Assembly (NCBI RefSeq): GCF_001704615.3
Contig: NZ_CP029397.2
Span: 992,001 to 1,056,000, forward strand
Length of the DNA: 64,000 bases
DNA from: Acinetobacter defluvii
GTDB lineage: Bacteria; Pseudomonadota; Gammaproteobacteria; Pseudomonadales; Moraxellaceae
Reading direction: 5' to 3'
The notes beneath the pieces are model-generated. The model was given only the letters and a program-made list of their open reading frames with translations. It was not told the DNA's origin and searched no databases. A program made the translations under genes and the position numbers. Every line of letters starts with the position of its first letter. The stretch's first letter is position 1. Below are positions 19,498 through 29,347 of the stretch, piece after piece.

Positions 19498-20862
19498 TTA
19501 ATCGCTTTTCGGTTGCTCACTGTTGAGAACCTTATAAAGACCATACATTAACAAAATCCAAATCGGAATCATATATACAGACTCTTTAAAACCTTGAGTC
19601 CACATGATATAGAGCACAACTGCGATAAATCCTAATACCAGATAGTTACTTAGAGGTGCCCACAGTGCAGGAAATTTGGTTTTTAACCCTTGTTTAAGCA
19701 TTGCTTGTTTAAATTTTAAATGGGTTAAGCTAATCATCGCCCAGTTTAAAACCAATGCACCTACGACGATATAGATTAAATGGCTTAATGCTTGTTCTGG
19801 TACAAAGTAGTTAAGTAATACACAACCAAAAATCAATAAGGCAGAGAATAATACCGCAGGAATTGGAACACCTTGTTTATTCACTTTTTTAAAGATATTC
19901 GGTGCATTGCCTTGTTCAGCCAAACCATACAGCATACGACTATTGGCATACATACCACTGTTATAAACAGAAAGTGCGGCAGTAAGGATAATAAAGTTAA
20001 CCAAATTTGCTGCCCAACCAATACCAATTAAGCTAAAGACCATAACAAATGGACTTTTATCTAAACTTCCCCCATCAAACTGATTCCAAGGTACCAATGA
20101 TAATAAAATCGTAATAGAACCAATGTAGAAAATTAAAATACGAGGAATAATTTGATTGATTGCTTTAGGAATAGTTTTTTCAGGGTCTTTTGCTTCAGCA
20201 GCAGCCATGCCGATTAATTCAATGCCCCCAAAGGCAAACATTAAAAAGGCAAGCATGTAGAATAAACCTTCAAAACCATGTGGAAAAAATCCACCATGTT
20301 CCCAAAGATTACTAAAGCTATAACCAACTGTAGGATCTGCAGTAAAAATCAAATACAAACCAAACACAATCATGGCAATAATAGCCGTGACTTTGATGAT
20401 AGAAAGCCAAAACTCTGATTCACCATAAAATTTAACATTGGCTAAATTGATGGCTGTGATCGTAATGAAAAAGAACAGAACCGATGACCATGCGGGAATA
20501 TGAGGCCACCAATAATTAATGTATTTTGCGGCAGCAGTCAGTTCAGACATTGCAACTAAAATATACAAAATCCAATAATTCCAACCCGCCAAGAAGCCAG
20601 CAAATTTACCCCAGTATTTATTAGCAAAATGGGCAAAAGAGCCTGCGACAGGTTCTTCAACAATCATTTCACCAAGTTGGCGCATGATTAAAAATGCAAT
20701 AAGACCGCCAATGGCATAACCCAAAATAATGGATGGACCCGCAGATTGGATGACTTGCGCAGAACCTAAAAATAAGCCAGTACCAATTGCACCACCCATT
20801 GCGATGAGTTGGATATGACGATTCTTTAAGCCACGCTGAAGGGAAGTTGACTCTTTACTCAA
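19498..20862 (-). CDS. Amino acid permease, AroP/PheP-like
   Basis: Proton-coupled amino acid importer of the APC superfamily, 454 residues with about 12 membrane segments. The N-terminal signature LKNRHIQLIAMGGAIGTGLF and the region RQLGEMIVEEPVAGSFAHFA closely follow E. coli PheP and AroP, so aromatic amino acids are the likely substrates, although other amino acids are possible. The start is taken as TTG at 20862; no ATG is available in frame and no clear Shine-Dalgarno is seen. Divergent from prpF. Confidence 0.88.
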   Translation of the reverse strand: MSKESTSLQRGLKNRHIQLIAMGGAIGTGLFLGSAQVIQSAGPSIILGYAIGGLIAFLIMRQLGEMIVEEPVAGSFAHFANKYWGKFAGFLAGWNYWILYILVAMSELTAAAKYINYWWPHIPAWSSVLFFFITITAINLANVKFYGESEFWLSIIKVTAIIAMIVFGLYLIFTADPTVGYSFSNLWEHGGFFPHGFEGLFYMLAFLMFAFGGIELIGMAAAEAKDPEKTIPKAINQIIPRILIFYIGSITILLSLVPWNQFDGGSLDKSPFVMVFSLIGIGWAANLVNFIILTAALSVYNSGMYANSRMLYGLAEQGNAPNIFKKVNKQGVPIPAVLFSALLIFGCVLLNYFVPEQALSHLIYIVVGALVLNWAMISLTHLKFKQAMLKQGLKTKFPALWAPLSNYLVLGFIAVVLYIMWTQGFKESVYMIPIWILLMYGLYKVLNSEQPKSD

Positions 20863-21169
20863 AATGATCAGCCCGACAATGGATAAGAAAGCGATTGTAA
20901 TTGATTGATTTCAGTTCTCCTAGTATTCCGCAGTTGATTTTAACTGACTGATAAGATTTTAATTTTATACTTATTTAAAAAATCATTAAAAATTATATAA
21001 ATAGAGTTATTTATATGTCTGGAAAACTTATCAATTCTTTGAATTATTTCTCTTATTTTTTATACTTAAGTCATGGGGGCAATGATTTTCCTAAAAAAAA
21101 GAGTAATATAAAATTGAATGAGGATTCATAATTGTTGAACAACAAAGATAAACCAAAGGAATAAAACCA
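20863..21169. other. Divergent intergenic region, permease / prpF
   Basis: About 300 AT-rich bases holding promoters for both genes. No terminator, RNA or repeat was recognised. Confidence 0.4.
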
Positions 21170-22357
21170 ATGAGTTTCGCACCGCAAATTAAAATCCCTG
21201 CAACTTACATGCGTGGTGGTACCAGTAAAGGTGTTTTCTTTAAACTTGAAGATTTACCAAAACGTGCACAAAGTGCAGGTGAAGCACGTGATCGGATGTT
21301 GTTACGTGTGATTGGTAGTCCAGACCCATATGGAAAACAAATTGATGGCATGGGTGGAGCAACTTCCAGCACCAGTAAAACTGTGATCTTATCAAAAAGT
21401 TCACAGCCTGAGCATGATGTAGATTATTTATTTGGACAAGTTTCGATTGATAAAGCATTTGTTGATTGGAGTGGTAACTGTGGAAATCTCACTGCTGCTG
21501 TGGGTTCATTTGCTATTTCCAATGGTTTGGTCAACGCTGAACGTATTCCCGAAAATGGAGTTTGTACAGTACGTATTTGGCAGGTGAATATTCAAAAAAC
21601 CATTATTGCACATGTGCCAATCACTCATGGGCAAGTACAAGAAACAGGTGATTTTGAGTTAGATGGGGTGACATTTCCCGCTGCGGAAGTACAAATCGAG
21701 TTTTTAGACCCTGCCGATGATGGGGAAGATGGCGGTGCAATGTTCCCGACAGGCAATGTGGTGGATACTTTAGATGTACCTGAAGTGGGAACTTTCCAAG
21801 CCACTTTGATCAATGCTGGGATTCCAACCATTTTCTTAAATGCAGAAGATATTGGTTATCAAGGTACAGAGTTACAAGAGGCAATTAATGGTGATGCAGC
21901 AGCGTTAGCGCGTTTTGAAAAAATCCGCGCATATGGTGCAGTAAAAATGGGCTTAATCCAAGATGTCAGTGAGGCGGTAAACCGCCAGCACACGCCAAAA
22001 GTTGCATTTGTTTCAAAACCAAAAGCTTATGTTGCATCAAGTGCTAAGCAAGTTTCTGAAACAGATACCGATTTATTGGTACGGGCACTGTCGATGGGTA
22101 AATTGCATCATGCGATGATGGGAACTGCTGCGGTTGCAATTGGTACAGCGGCAGCGATTCCAAATACTTTGGTGAATTTGGCGGCAGGTGGTGGCGAGCG
22201 TGAAGCAGTACGTTTTGGACATCCATCAGGCACTTTACGTGTAGGTGCACAAGCACTTCAAGAAAATGGGCAATGGGTAGTAAAAAAAGCCATCATGAGT
22301 CGTAGTGCACGTGTTCTAATGGAAGGCTGGGTGCGTATCCCAGAAGATAGTTTTTAA
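21170..22357 (+). CDS. prpF: 2-methylaconitate cis-trans isomerase PrpF
   Basis: Cofactor-free isomerase with a diaminopimelate-epimerase-like fold, used with AcnD in the 2-methylcitrate route of propionate breakdown. 395 residues; the family core MRGGTSKGVFF is at about residue 14. The catalytic lysine lies in GGATSSTSKTVIL and the cysteine in WSGNCGNLTAAVG. AAGGA precedes the ATG. Unusually, acnD, prpC and prpB are not adjacent, so this copy stands alone. A related tautomerase acting on 4-oxalomesaconate is possible but less likely from the sequence. Confidence 0.9.
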   Translation: MSFAPQIKIPATYMRGGTSKGVFFKLEDLPKRAQSAGEARDRMLLRVIGSPDPYGKQIDGMGGATSSTSKTVILSKSSQPEHDVDYLFGQVSIDKAFVDWSGNCGNLTAAVGSFAISNGLVNAERIPENGVCTVRIWQVNIQKTIIAHVPITHGQVQETGDFELDGVTFPAAEVQIEFLDPADDGEDGGAMFPTGNVVDTLDVPEVGTFQATLINAGIPTIFLNAEDIGYQGTELQEAINGDAAALARFEKIRAYGAVKMGLIQDVSEAVNRQHTPKVAFVSKPKAYVASSAKQVSETDTDLLVRALSMGKLHHAMMGTAAVAIGTAAAIPNTLVNLAAGGGEREAVRFGHPSGTLRVGAQALQENGQWVVKKAIMSRSARVLMEGWVRIPEDSF

Positions 22358-22718
22358 TTTTTAACGGCTGTTAAATACTTAAAAGTATTTAACCGATTTT
22401 TCAATATAAATAGAATCTTAGATCAAAAGTTTTGATTGAGAGGTTTGGTTTGCATATTGGGGTTGGTTCAAGTTGTGCTTTAACCTCCTCAGGTACTTGT
22501 TTTTACGAAAATGAGAATCGTAGCTTCACAAGATAGTTTTCTTATTATCAAACTGCGATTCTCACTGTAAAACTTGTTAAAGAATATTTTTAACTGATAT
22601 TTTGTAGAAATATTCATTTGCCGATGTGGTTCTGTATCACACACTTGCGGATGATATTAACGCGCATCTATATCTAGCAAGATCAAAATATGCTTTTGAT
22701 ATTACTGCTTAATATCAA
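22358..22718. other. Intergenic region with an imperfect inverted repeat
   Basis: The 360 bases between prpF and dgkA carry an imperfect inverted repeat. Its best arms are TGAGAATCGTAG at 22512-22523 and CTGCGATTCTCA at 22553-22564, with outer TTTTAC / GTAAAA arms (22501-22506 and 22567-22572) and an inner AGTTT / AAACT stem. It could be a structured RNA, a double operator, or part of the convergent terminators. No gene is supported. Confidence 0.4.
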
Positions 22719-23102
22719 TTATAAAAATAAAATAATCGTCCATGTCATAAAAATAATAGATAGCGCAACAAATTGCGCAGCACTTCCCATATCCTTGGCA
22801 TTTTTGGAAAGTTGGTGACGCTCCAAAGAAATACGATCGACGACTGCTTCTAAGGCAGAGTTAAATAATTCAACGATGATTGCCAATAAACATACTGCGA
22901 CCATCACAGCTTGTTCAACGGCACTTACTTCTAAGAAAAATGTGATGGGAATTAAAATTATATTCAACAAAAGTATTTGTCGAAAAGCGGCTTCATTTTG
23001 AAAAGCAGCTTTGAAACCAGCTAGAGAATATCCAGTGGCATTTAGAATACGTTTAAAGCCAGTTTTACCTTTAAATGGGGAATAAGAATGCATGGGATTC
23101 AT
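22719..23102 (-). CDS. dgkA: Diacylglycerol kinase
   Basis: Small integral membrane kinase recycling diacylglycerol, made during membrane-derived glucan synthesis, to phosphatidate. 127 residues with three membrane helices. Catalytic signature ELFNSALEAVVDR is at about 71-83 and EAAFRQ at about 37-42. A second ATG (MHSYS) three codons downstream could be the start. No clear Shine-Dalgarno is visible for either. Followed upstream by the glycerophosphodiesterase gene on the same strand, 135 bp away. Confidence 0.94.
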   Translation of the reverse strand: MNPMHSYSPFKGKTGFKRILNATGYSLAGFKAAFQNEAAFRQILLLNIILIPITFFLEVSAVEQAVMVAVCLLAIIVELFNSALEAVVDRISLERHQLSKNAKDMGSAAQFVALSIIFMTWTIILFL

Positions 23103-23237
23103 TGAGAGAGAAAAATAATAGGAATGTTATTATTTTAAACTTAAAAGGGAATTAATTTTAGTCTAACGTCGTATTAATATAACAATTGCCCAATACATCA
23201 TTTCAATTTATTGGGCAAAAGGTAGCTCAGAATCGAT

Positions 23238-24395
23238 TTATTTTTGAGTTGGATTCATTTTCCAATAAGCATCCAGTGTTTGGCGACCTAAACCAGGATC
23301 ATCAGTGAATACGCCATCTACTCCTGCATTAAAGTACATTTCAAACTCTTTTTTCGCACCTGTTTCACAGCGTTGAGCGGCATCTGTCTCTTTTTCACTA
23401 CACTTTAAGTTTTTGGCTAAGAAACTATTTTCAGGTCGGAAGGTATAAGGATGAACTTTTAATCCAACTGCATGCGCATTTTTAACAAAATCTGATGGCG
23501 CTGTGAATGTTTCATTGAAAATATAAGGTTTCCAAGGACCAACACCATCAGCATATTCAGCCACAGTTTTTAAGCCTTGTGCTGTTGCCATGTCTGCATA
23601 TTTGATGGTGTTTTTTTGTTCCACAAAGTCAGCAGGTTGTGTGTCTTTGGCATCATAAAGTTGGATGATTTTAGCGTGTTTCAACGACTTATGCAGTGTG
23701 AGCTGATCTTTTAAATATTTTAAATTGCTTACTTCAAAAGATTGTAGATAGATCGGTGCAATATCACGTGTATATTCGTATTTTGCCAAAGTTTTTAGTA
23801 AAGTATCTTCCATGGCTAAGTTTTGTTTCTGGAAATAGGTAGGATGCTTGGTTTCGATATATAAACCAATAATTTTACCTGTTTTTTTGTAATGAGCATC
23901 AGCCAGTTCAATAATTTGCTCTAAGGTTGGAATTGCAAATTGATCGTTATACTGGGTATTTGAAGGACGCTCTTTCGGGATACGTTCACGTGCTTTGATT
24001 TGATTTAGCTCAGCCAAGCTAAAGTCTTCAGTAAACCAACCTGTATGTGATGTACCATCAATGACTTTGGTTTTTTGACGGTCGGCGAATTGGGGGAGGG
24101 TACTGACGTTGGATGTGCCACCGATTTCATTTTCATGGCGTGCAACCAATACACCATCTTTGGTCGAAACTAAGTCTGGTTCGATAAAATCCGCACCATC
24201 ATCAATCGCTTTTTGGTAAGCTGCCAAAGTATGCTCTGGACGTAAGGCACTTGCACCACGATGCCCAACAATAATAATTTTAGGTTCTTTATATTCAGGT
24301 TTGACGGTATTCGTTAAATTATCATCATCATTATTGTCATTACATGCGGTTAATACAGCCAAAAGACTGAAACTTAATATCGTTTTTTTAGGCAT
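23238..24395 (-). CDS. glpQ: Glycerophosphodiester phosphodiesterase lipoprotein (GlpQ-like)
   Basis: Periplasmic or membrane-anchored enzyme hydrolysing glycerophosphodiesters to glycerol 3-phosphate and an alcohol. 385 residues. A lipoprotein signal with lipobox LTAC (Cys 18) is followed by an Asn/Asp-rich linker. The GDPD core begins HRGASALRPEHT (catalytic His) and includes FIEPDLVSTKDG (metal-binding Glu and Asp) and the second histidine in ARHENE. The end contains DGVFTDDPG. The adjacent dgkA also works on membrane lipid turnover, which may be more than chance. Confidence 0.92.
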   Translation of the reverse strand: MPKKTILSFSLLAVLTACNDNNDDDNLTNTVKPEYKEPKIIIVGHRGASALRPEHTLAAYQKAIDDGADFIEPDLVSTKDGVLVARHENEIGGTSNVSTLPQFADRQKTKVIDGTSHTGWFTEDFSLAELNQIKARERIPKERPSNTQYNDQFAIPTLEQIIELADAHYKKTGKIIGLYIETKHPTYFQKQNLAMEDTLLKTLAKYEYTRDIAPIYLQSFEVSNLKYLKDQLTLHKSLKHAKIIQLYDAKDTQPADFVEQKNTIKYADMATAQGLKTVAEYADGVGPWKPYIFNETFTAPSDFVKNAHAVGLKVHPYTFRPENSFLAKNLKCSEKETDAAQRCETGAKKEFEMYFNAGVDGVFTDDPGLGRQTLDAYWKMNPTQK

Positions 24396-24655
24396 AATCC
24401 TATTATCCTGTATTTTTAGATAAATGAAGTCAAACTAATGTGCGTAAAATTTCTTGCAGAATCATGAAAAGCAGGCTGAGGATTACAAAATATAATGTTT
24501 AGATTTCTTCATATTTCCTTCTTATTGTATTTTCTACACAGTTTTTCTGTTATTTATTCTTGTTTTTTATGCTTAAGTCACGGAATATCAATATAAATGG
24601 ATTTAATTATAAAGACATTGCTACTTTATACAGATCTGACTAAGAACCGACACTA

Positions 24656-27600
24656 ATGCTCTCAAAATTTTTTATTCAACGCCCTATTTTTGCAGGTGTA
24701 CTTGCGATTATCGTGATGGCACTCGGTATCTTTTCCGTAATGAATTTACCAGTGGAACGCTATCCTGATATTGCGCCTCCGCGTATTACCATTTCGGCAA
24801 CTTATACGGGTGCAGATGCTGAAACCGTTGAAGAAAGTGTAACCCAAGTCCTTGAGCAACAGATTAAAGGCATTGACCATTTATTATATTTTAGTTCGAG
24901 TAGTGATTCTTCTGGGCGAGCACGAGTCAGCCTTAGTTTTGAAAATGGCACAGATCCAGATACCGCCCAAGTCCAAGTACAAAATAGTATTAACAGTGTG
25001 ATTAATCGACTTCCTGAAGACGTGCAACGACAAGGTGTTAGCGTCTATAAATCACTGAGTGATACTTTTATGGTAGTCGGTATTTATGATGCCAATAATA
25101 AAAGTAGTAATATTGAATTGGGAGATTATGCTTCTAATCATATTGAGCAAGAAATTGCACGACTTGAAGGGGTGGGTGAAGTTGATGTTTTTGGTTCATC
25201 TTATGCGATGCGTATTTGGCTCAATCCAAACTTATTGCGTCAATATCAACTCATGCCGAGTGATGTGCGTTCTGCGATTGAAGCACAAAATACCCAAGTT
25301 GCCGCTGGTGGTGTTGGAGATTTACCTGTTATAGCAGATCAATATTTAAATGCCAAAGTTACTGCAGGTTCTCGTTTAAGAACAGTCGAAGAATTTCAAA
25401 ACATTGTGGTCAAATCCAACCCGAATGGCAGTTATGTTTATTTAAAAGATATAGCACGAGTAGAGTTGGGTGCAGAAAATTATCAATCTTTTAATACCAT
25501 TAATGGCTATCCATCTTCAGGCATGGGAATTTCTTTGTCTTCAGGAGCAAATGCTTTGGCAACCTCAGCACTGATCAAGGCTGAATTGGCAAAGATTTCA
25601 GAAAATTTACCTGATGGTTATAAGATTGTATATCCACGAGATAACACGCCCTTTGTGCAAGAATCAATTAAAGAAGTAGTAAAAACACTGATCGAAGCGA
25701 TTATTTTAGTGGTCATCGTGATGTTCGTATTTTTACAAAGTTGGCGCGCAACCTTGATTCCGACGATTACTGTGCCTGTGGTGATCTTAGGTACTTTTGC
25801 TGTACTGTATGTGCTTGGTATGAGTATCAATACTTTGACGCTTTTTGCTTTGGTACTTGCCATCGGTTTATTGGTCGATGATGCGATTGTGGTGGTGGAA
25901 AATGTTGAGCGTTTGATGCATGAGCAAGGCTTAGATGCCAAACAAGCTTCGATTGAGTCTATGCAGGAAATCACAGGTGCTTTGATTGGGATTACAGTCG
26001 TACTCACAGCTGTCTTCATACCAATGGCATTTTTTAGTGGTTCTACAGGTGTGATTTACCGACAGTTCTCGATTACTTTAGTTGCTGCTATGAGTATTTC
26101 TTTAGTTGTTGCTTTGATTCTAACACCTGCGCTTTGTGCCATTGTTTTAAAACCCAATATACAGCCTGCGAAATGGGCTGTATGGGTCAATCAAAAATTA
26201 GATCGGCTTAAACATGCCTATGTCAAATTAGTCCATCACACCTTACGGCTAAAAGCATTAATTGGGGTTGTTTTTGTGGGGTTAGTGGTTGCATTTGGCT
26301 TAATTTATACGCAATTACCCACCAGTTTTATTCCAAGCGAAGATCAAGGTATTATCAGTGTAAATTTCCGACTTGCTGATGGTACGCCTATGAGCCGTAG
26401 TCAAGTCGTTGGAGAAAATATTCGTCAATACTTCTTAGAGCAAGAAAAGCAAAATGTTGGGATTGTATTAATGCGTTATGGGCGAAACTTTTCAGGCACA
26501 GGGCAAAATTTAGGCACTGGTTTTATTGCACTCAAACATTGGGATGAACGTTCGGGTGCTGAAAATTCAGCACAAGCGATTCGTGAACGTGCAATGAAAC
26601 ATTTTAAGAAAGATCCCAATGCCATTATTAATGTGAATTTACCTGCATCTGTTAGTGGCTTGGGCGATAGTGATAGTTTGGAATTTTGGCTGCAAGATGT
26701 GGATGGTCAAGGGAGAAAATTTTTAGATCAGAAGTTTGGTGTGTTGAAGCAAAATGCAGCACAATTTAGCAGCTTTGAAAATTTAGATAAAAAATCTAAC
26801 CCTGACAAAGCCAAGCTAAAAGTCCATATCGACCAAAAATTAGCGATGGCAAATGGTTTAAGTCAAACGGCAATTAATAGTACCTTAGCAACTGCTTGGG
26901 GTGGTTCTTATGTTAATGATTTTATTGATCGTGGACGGATTAAGCGAGTAATGATGCAGGGCGATGCCGAGTTCCGCTCTCAACCTGAGGACTTAAATGT
27001 ATGGACTGTGCGAAATGCACAAAATCAAATGATTCCATTTAGTAATTTTGCGACAGTGGATTGGGAAGGCGGACCTGATGTGGTCAATCGTTTTCAAGGT
27101 TATACAGCATTACAAATGGAAGCCAATAGCGCTGCAAATGTCAGTTCTGGTCAAGCCATGCAGGATGTACAAAAAATGATTGCCGCTGAAAAAGGGATTG
27201 GCATCGCATGGAGTGGTTTATCCTTTCAAGAGCAGCAATCAAGTAGTCAGGCGATTTGGTTGTATTTGATTTCAATTGGTTTTATTTTTCTATGCTTGGC
27301 AGCGTTATATGAAAGTTGGTCAATTCCAACAGGTGTACTTGCAGCAATTCCTTTGGGGATTGGTGGGAATATTATTTTTAGTACTTTGGCGGGTTTTCCA
27401 AATGATATTTATTTCCAAATCGCATTATTAACTACCATTGGTTTGTCATGTAAAAATGCCATTTTGATTGTAGAGTTTGCGGCTTTGGCACAAGAAAAAG
27501 GTAGAACCATTGTTGCAGCAGCAATTGAAGGTGCAGGCTTGCGATTGCGCCCAATTTTAATGACATCTTTGGCATTCGGTGCAGGGGTGATTCCTTTGGT

Positions 27601-27751
27601 CTTTGCTTTTGGTGCAGGGGCTGCTAGTCGTCAGGAAATTGGTGTCAGTGTCTTAGGTGGGGTGATTTTTGGAACAGTTTTGGTACTGATTTTTATTCCT
27701 TTTATGTATGTGATGGTGCGTTCAGCTTTCAAAAACAAATCTTCAGTTTAA
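24656..27751 (+). CDS. RND multidrug efflux transporter (HAE1 family), solitary
   Basis: Inner-membrane drug/proton antiporter of the AcrB/AdeB type, 1031 residues, 12 predicted membrane helices with two large periplasmic loops. Proton-relay residues are intact: Asp408-Asp409 in LLVDDAIVVVEN and Lys933 in GLSCKNAIL. It begins MLSKFFIQRPIFAGVLA as is typical. No adaptor or outer-membrane gene is adjacent and no regulator is divergent; the flanks are a glycerophosphodiesterase and mgtE. It must borrow partners encoded elsewhere. Substrates cannot be predicted. Confidence 0.95.
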   Translation: MLSKFFIQRPIFAGVLAIIVMALGIFSVMNLPVERYPDIAPPRITISATYTGADAETVEESVTQVLEQQIKGIDHLLYFSSSSDSSGRARVSLSFENGTDPDTAQVQVQNSINSVINRLPEDVQRQGVSVYKSLSDTFMVVGIYDANNKSSNIELGDYASNHIEQEIARLEGVGEVDVFGSSYAMRIWLNPNLLRQYQLMPSDVRSAIEAQNTQVAAGGVGDLPVIADQYLNAKVTAGSRLRTVEEFQNIVVKSNPNGSYVYLKDIARVELGAENYQSFNTINGYPSSGMGISLSSGANALATSALIKAELAKISENLPDGYKIVYPRDNTPFVQESIKEVVKTLIEAIILVVIVMFVFLQSWRATLIPTITVPVVILGTFAVLYVLGMSINTLTLFALVLAIGLLVDDAIVVVENVERLMHEQGLDAKQASIESMQEITGALIGITVVLTAVFIPMAFFSGSTGVIYRQFSITLVAAMSISLVVALILTPALCAIVLKPNIQPAKWAVWVNQKLDRLKHAYVKLVHHTLRLKALIGVVFVGLVVAFGLIYTQLPTSFIPSEDQGIISVNFRLADGTPMSRSQVVGENIRQYFLEQEKQNVGIVLMRYGRNFSGTGQNLGTGFIALKHWDERSGAENSAQAIRERAMKHFKKDPNAIINVNLPASVSGLGDSDSLEFWLQDVDGQGRKFLDQKFGVLKQNAAQFSSFENLDKKSNPDKAKLKVHIDQKLAMANGLSQTAINSTLATAWGGSYVNDFIDRGRIKRVMMQGDAEFRSQPEDLNVWTVRNAQNQMIPFSNFATVDWEGGPDVVNRFQGYTALQMEANSAANVSSGQAMQDVQKMIAAEKGIGIAWSGLSFQEQQSSSQAIWLYLISIGFIFLCLAALYESWSIPTGVLAAIPLGIGGNIIFSTLAGFPNDIYFQIALLTTIGLSCKNAILIVEFAALAQEKGRTIVAAAIEGAGLRLRPILMTSLAFGAGVIPLVFAFGAGAASRQEIGVSVLGGVIFGTVLVLIFIPFMYVMVRSAFKNKSSV

Positions 27752-27916
27752 ATCAAAGATATCAGCGAAGCATCCTAAGCTAAAATCTTTGTATTTTTAG
27801 CTTCTTAAAGTGGTTAGCCTACTGGAATTTCTGGTTTTTATGCAATAAATACGGAGTAAATTTGCTTTATTGAAACAGCTCATTTTATGATGTAGCAAAA
27901 AACGGGTGTGATATTT

Positions 27917-29269
27917 ATGCAGTTATCTTCTCAACTTATTTTAAGTCTAGAACAAGCGATTCAAAACCATCAAATTGAGGAGATTAAGCGTTTAATTACC
28001 CAAGTCAATCATGCCGATTTGGCGGATTTATTGGCAAACTTGAGTTTTGATCAACAATTAAAATTAATAGAATATTTACCACATGCTGCTTATGTTTTTG
28101 AGTTTTTAAGCTTAACGGAACAGCTTGAAATTGCATTGCGTTTACCCAAAGCGCAATTGGTACAACTCATTTCGGATATGCATTCAGATGACAGTACTGA
28201 TTTATTTAAAGTATTGCCTCTCAAGCTACAACATGAAGTATATACGCAATTAAATACAGAAAAACGCCAGCAAATTAAACAACTTGCTCAATATGCTGAA
28301 CAGTCAGCAGGGGCAATTATGAGTTCAGATTTTGTGACTTTATCACCTGATCTGAATATGACTCAAGCTATTGAACAATTACGACAGCAAGCGTCTGACC
28401 GTGAAACTTTATATCTGATTTATATTACCGATGAAGCATTGAAGCTCTTAGGCGTAGTATCTTTACGAGAAATTATTTTAGCTGAAGCACATAAAACGAT
28501 TGCTGAAATTATGAGTACTGATTTGGTTGTAGGTTATGTTTATGATGACCAAGAAACTATTGCTCAAAAACTAAGTCATTATGATTTTATAGCATTACCG
28601 ATCATTGATGATGCACAGCATTTACAAGGAATTGTCACTTATGATGATGCCATGGATGTTGTACAAGAAGAAATGATAGAGGACTTTTTAAAGTCAAGTG
28701 CGGTGAGCAGCTCTCCTAATTTTAGTTTGAAAACCGCACCTATTTTATTTTTATATAAAAAACGAGTGTTTTGGCTGGTCATTTTGGTGTTTGGAAGTTT
28801 GTTGTCGGGCATCGGTATAGCCCATTTTGAAGACATTATTGCGGCTAATATTGTACTGGTGTTCTTTTTACCATTGTTGGTTGGGAGTGGCGGGAATGCA
28901 GGTTCACAATCAGCCACCTTAATGGTACGAGCATTGGCAATGGGTGACGTCGAGTTAAAAGATTGGTTAAAACTGATTGGGCGTGAAACCCTCGTTGCAT
29001 TATCTCTAGGGGGTACAATGGCATTTGCAGTTTCTATATTGGGCTATATACGTGGTGATGCTATGGTAGCTTTGGTGCTGGCGCTTAGTATGATGGGAAT
29101 TGTGCTCCTAGGATGTTTGATTGGGATGAGTTTGCCATTTATCTTAAATCGTCTTAAATTAGACCCTGCAAGCGCCTCTGCTCCACTAGTCACCTCTATC
29201 TGTGATGCAACAGGGGTGATCGTTTATTTATTTATTGCTTCTATTTTTTTAGGTCAAGTAGTTGCATAG
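27917..29269 (+). CDS. mgtE: Magnesium transporter MgtE
   Basis: Mg2+-gated channel, about 450 residues. An N-terminal superhelical domain (about 1-130) has repeats of the MgtE_N type (LLANLSFDQQLKLIEYLP). Two CBS domains follow (about 135-250), then five membrane helices with the conserved pore segment FFLPLLVGSGGNAGSQSATL (about 318-337). The ATG at 27917 is preferred to a GTG at 27908. The gene stands alone after the RND pump. Confidence 0.93.
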   Translation: MQLSSQLILSLEQAIQNHQIEEIKRLITQVNHADLADLLANLSFDQQLKLIEYLPHAAYVFEFLSLTEQLEIALRLPKAQLVQLISDMHSDDSTDLFKVLPLKLQHEVYTQLNTEKRQQIKQLAQYAEQSAGAIMSSDFVTLSPDLNMTQAIEQLRQQASDRETLYLIYITDEALKLLGVVSLREIILAEAHKTIAEIMSTDLVVGYVYDDQETIAQKLSHYDFIALPIIDDAQHLQGIVTYDDAMDVVQEEMIEDFLKSSAVSSSPNFSLKTAPILFLYKKRVFWLVILVFGSLLSGIGIAHFEDIIAANIVLVFFLPLLVGSGGNAGSQSATLMVRALAMGDVELKDWLKLIGRETLVALSLGGTMAFAVSILGYIRGDAMVALVLALSMMGIVLLGCLIGMSLPFILNRLKLDPASASAPLVTSICDATGVIVYLFIASIFLGQVVA

Positions 29270-29347
29270 TAGGTAGCCGCTAAATATTAAACTTATACAC
29301 AACATGCTGAATTTATTGGTTATCATTTAGAAATAAAATCGAATTGG

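Noticed and set aside
25618..26019. Minus-strand 133-codon frame inside the RND pump gene
   Set aside because: Antisense to membrane helices, rich in Thr, Ile and Ser; no ribosome site.
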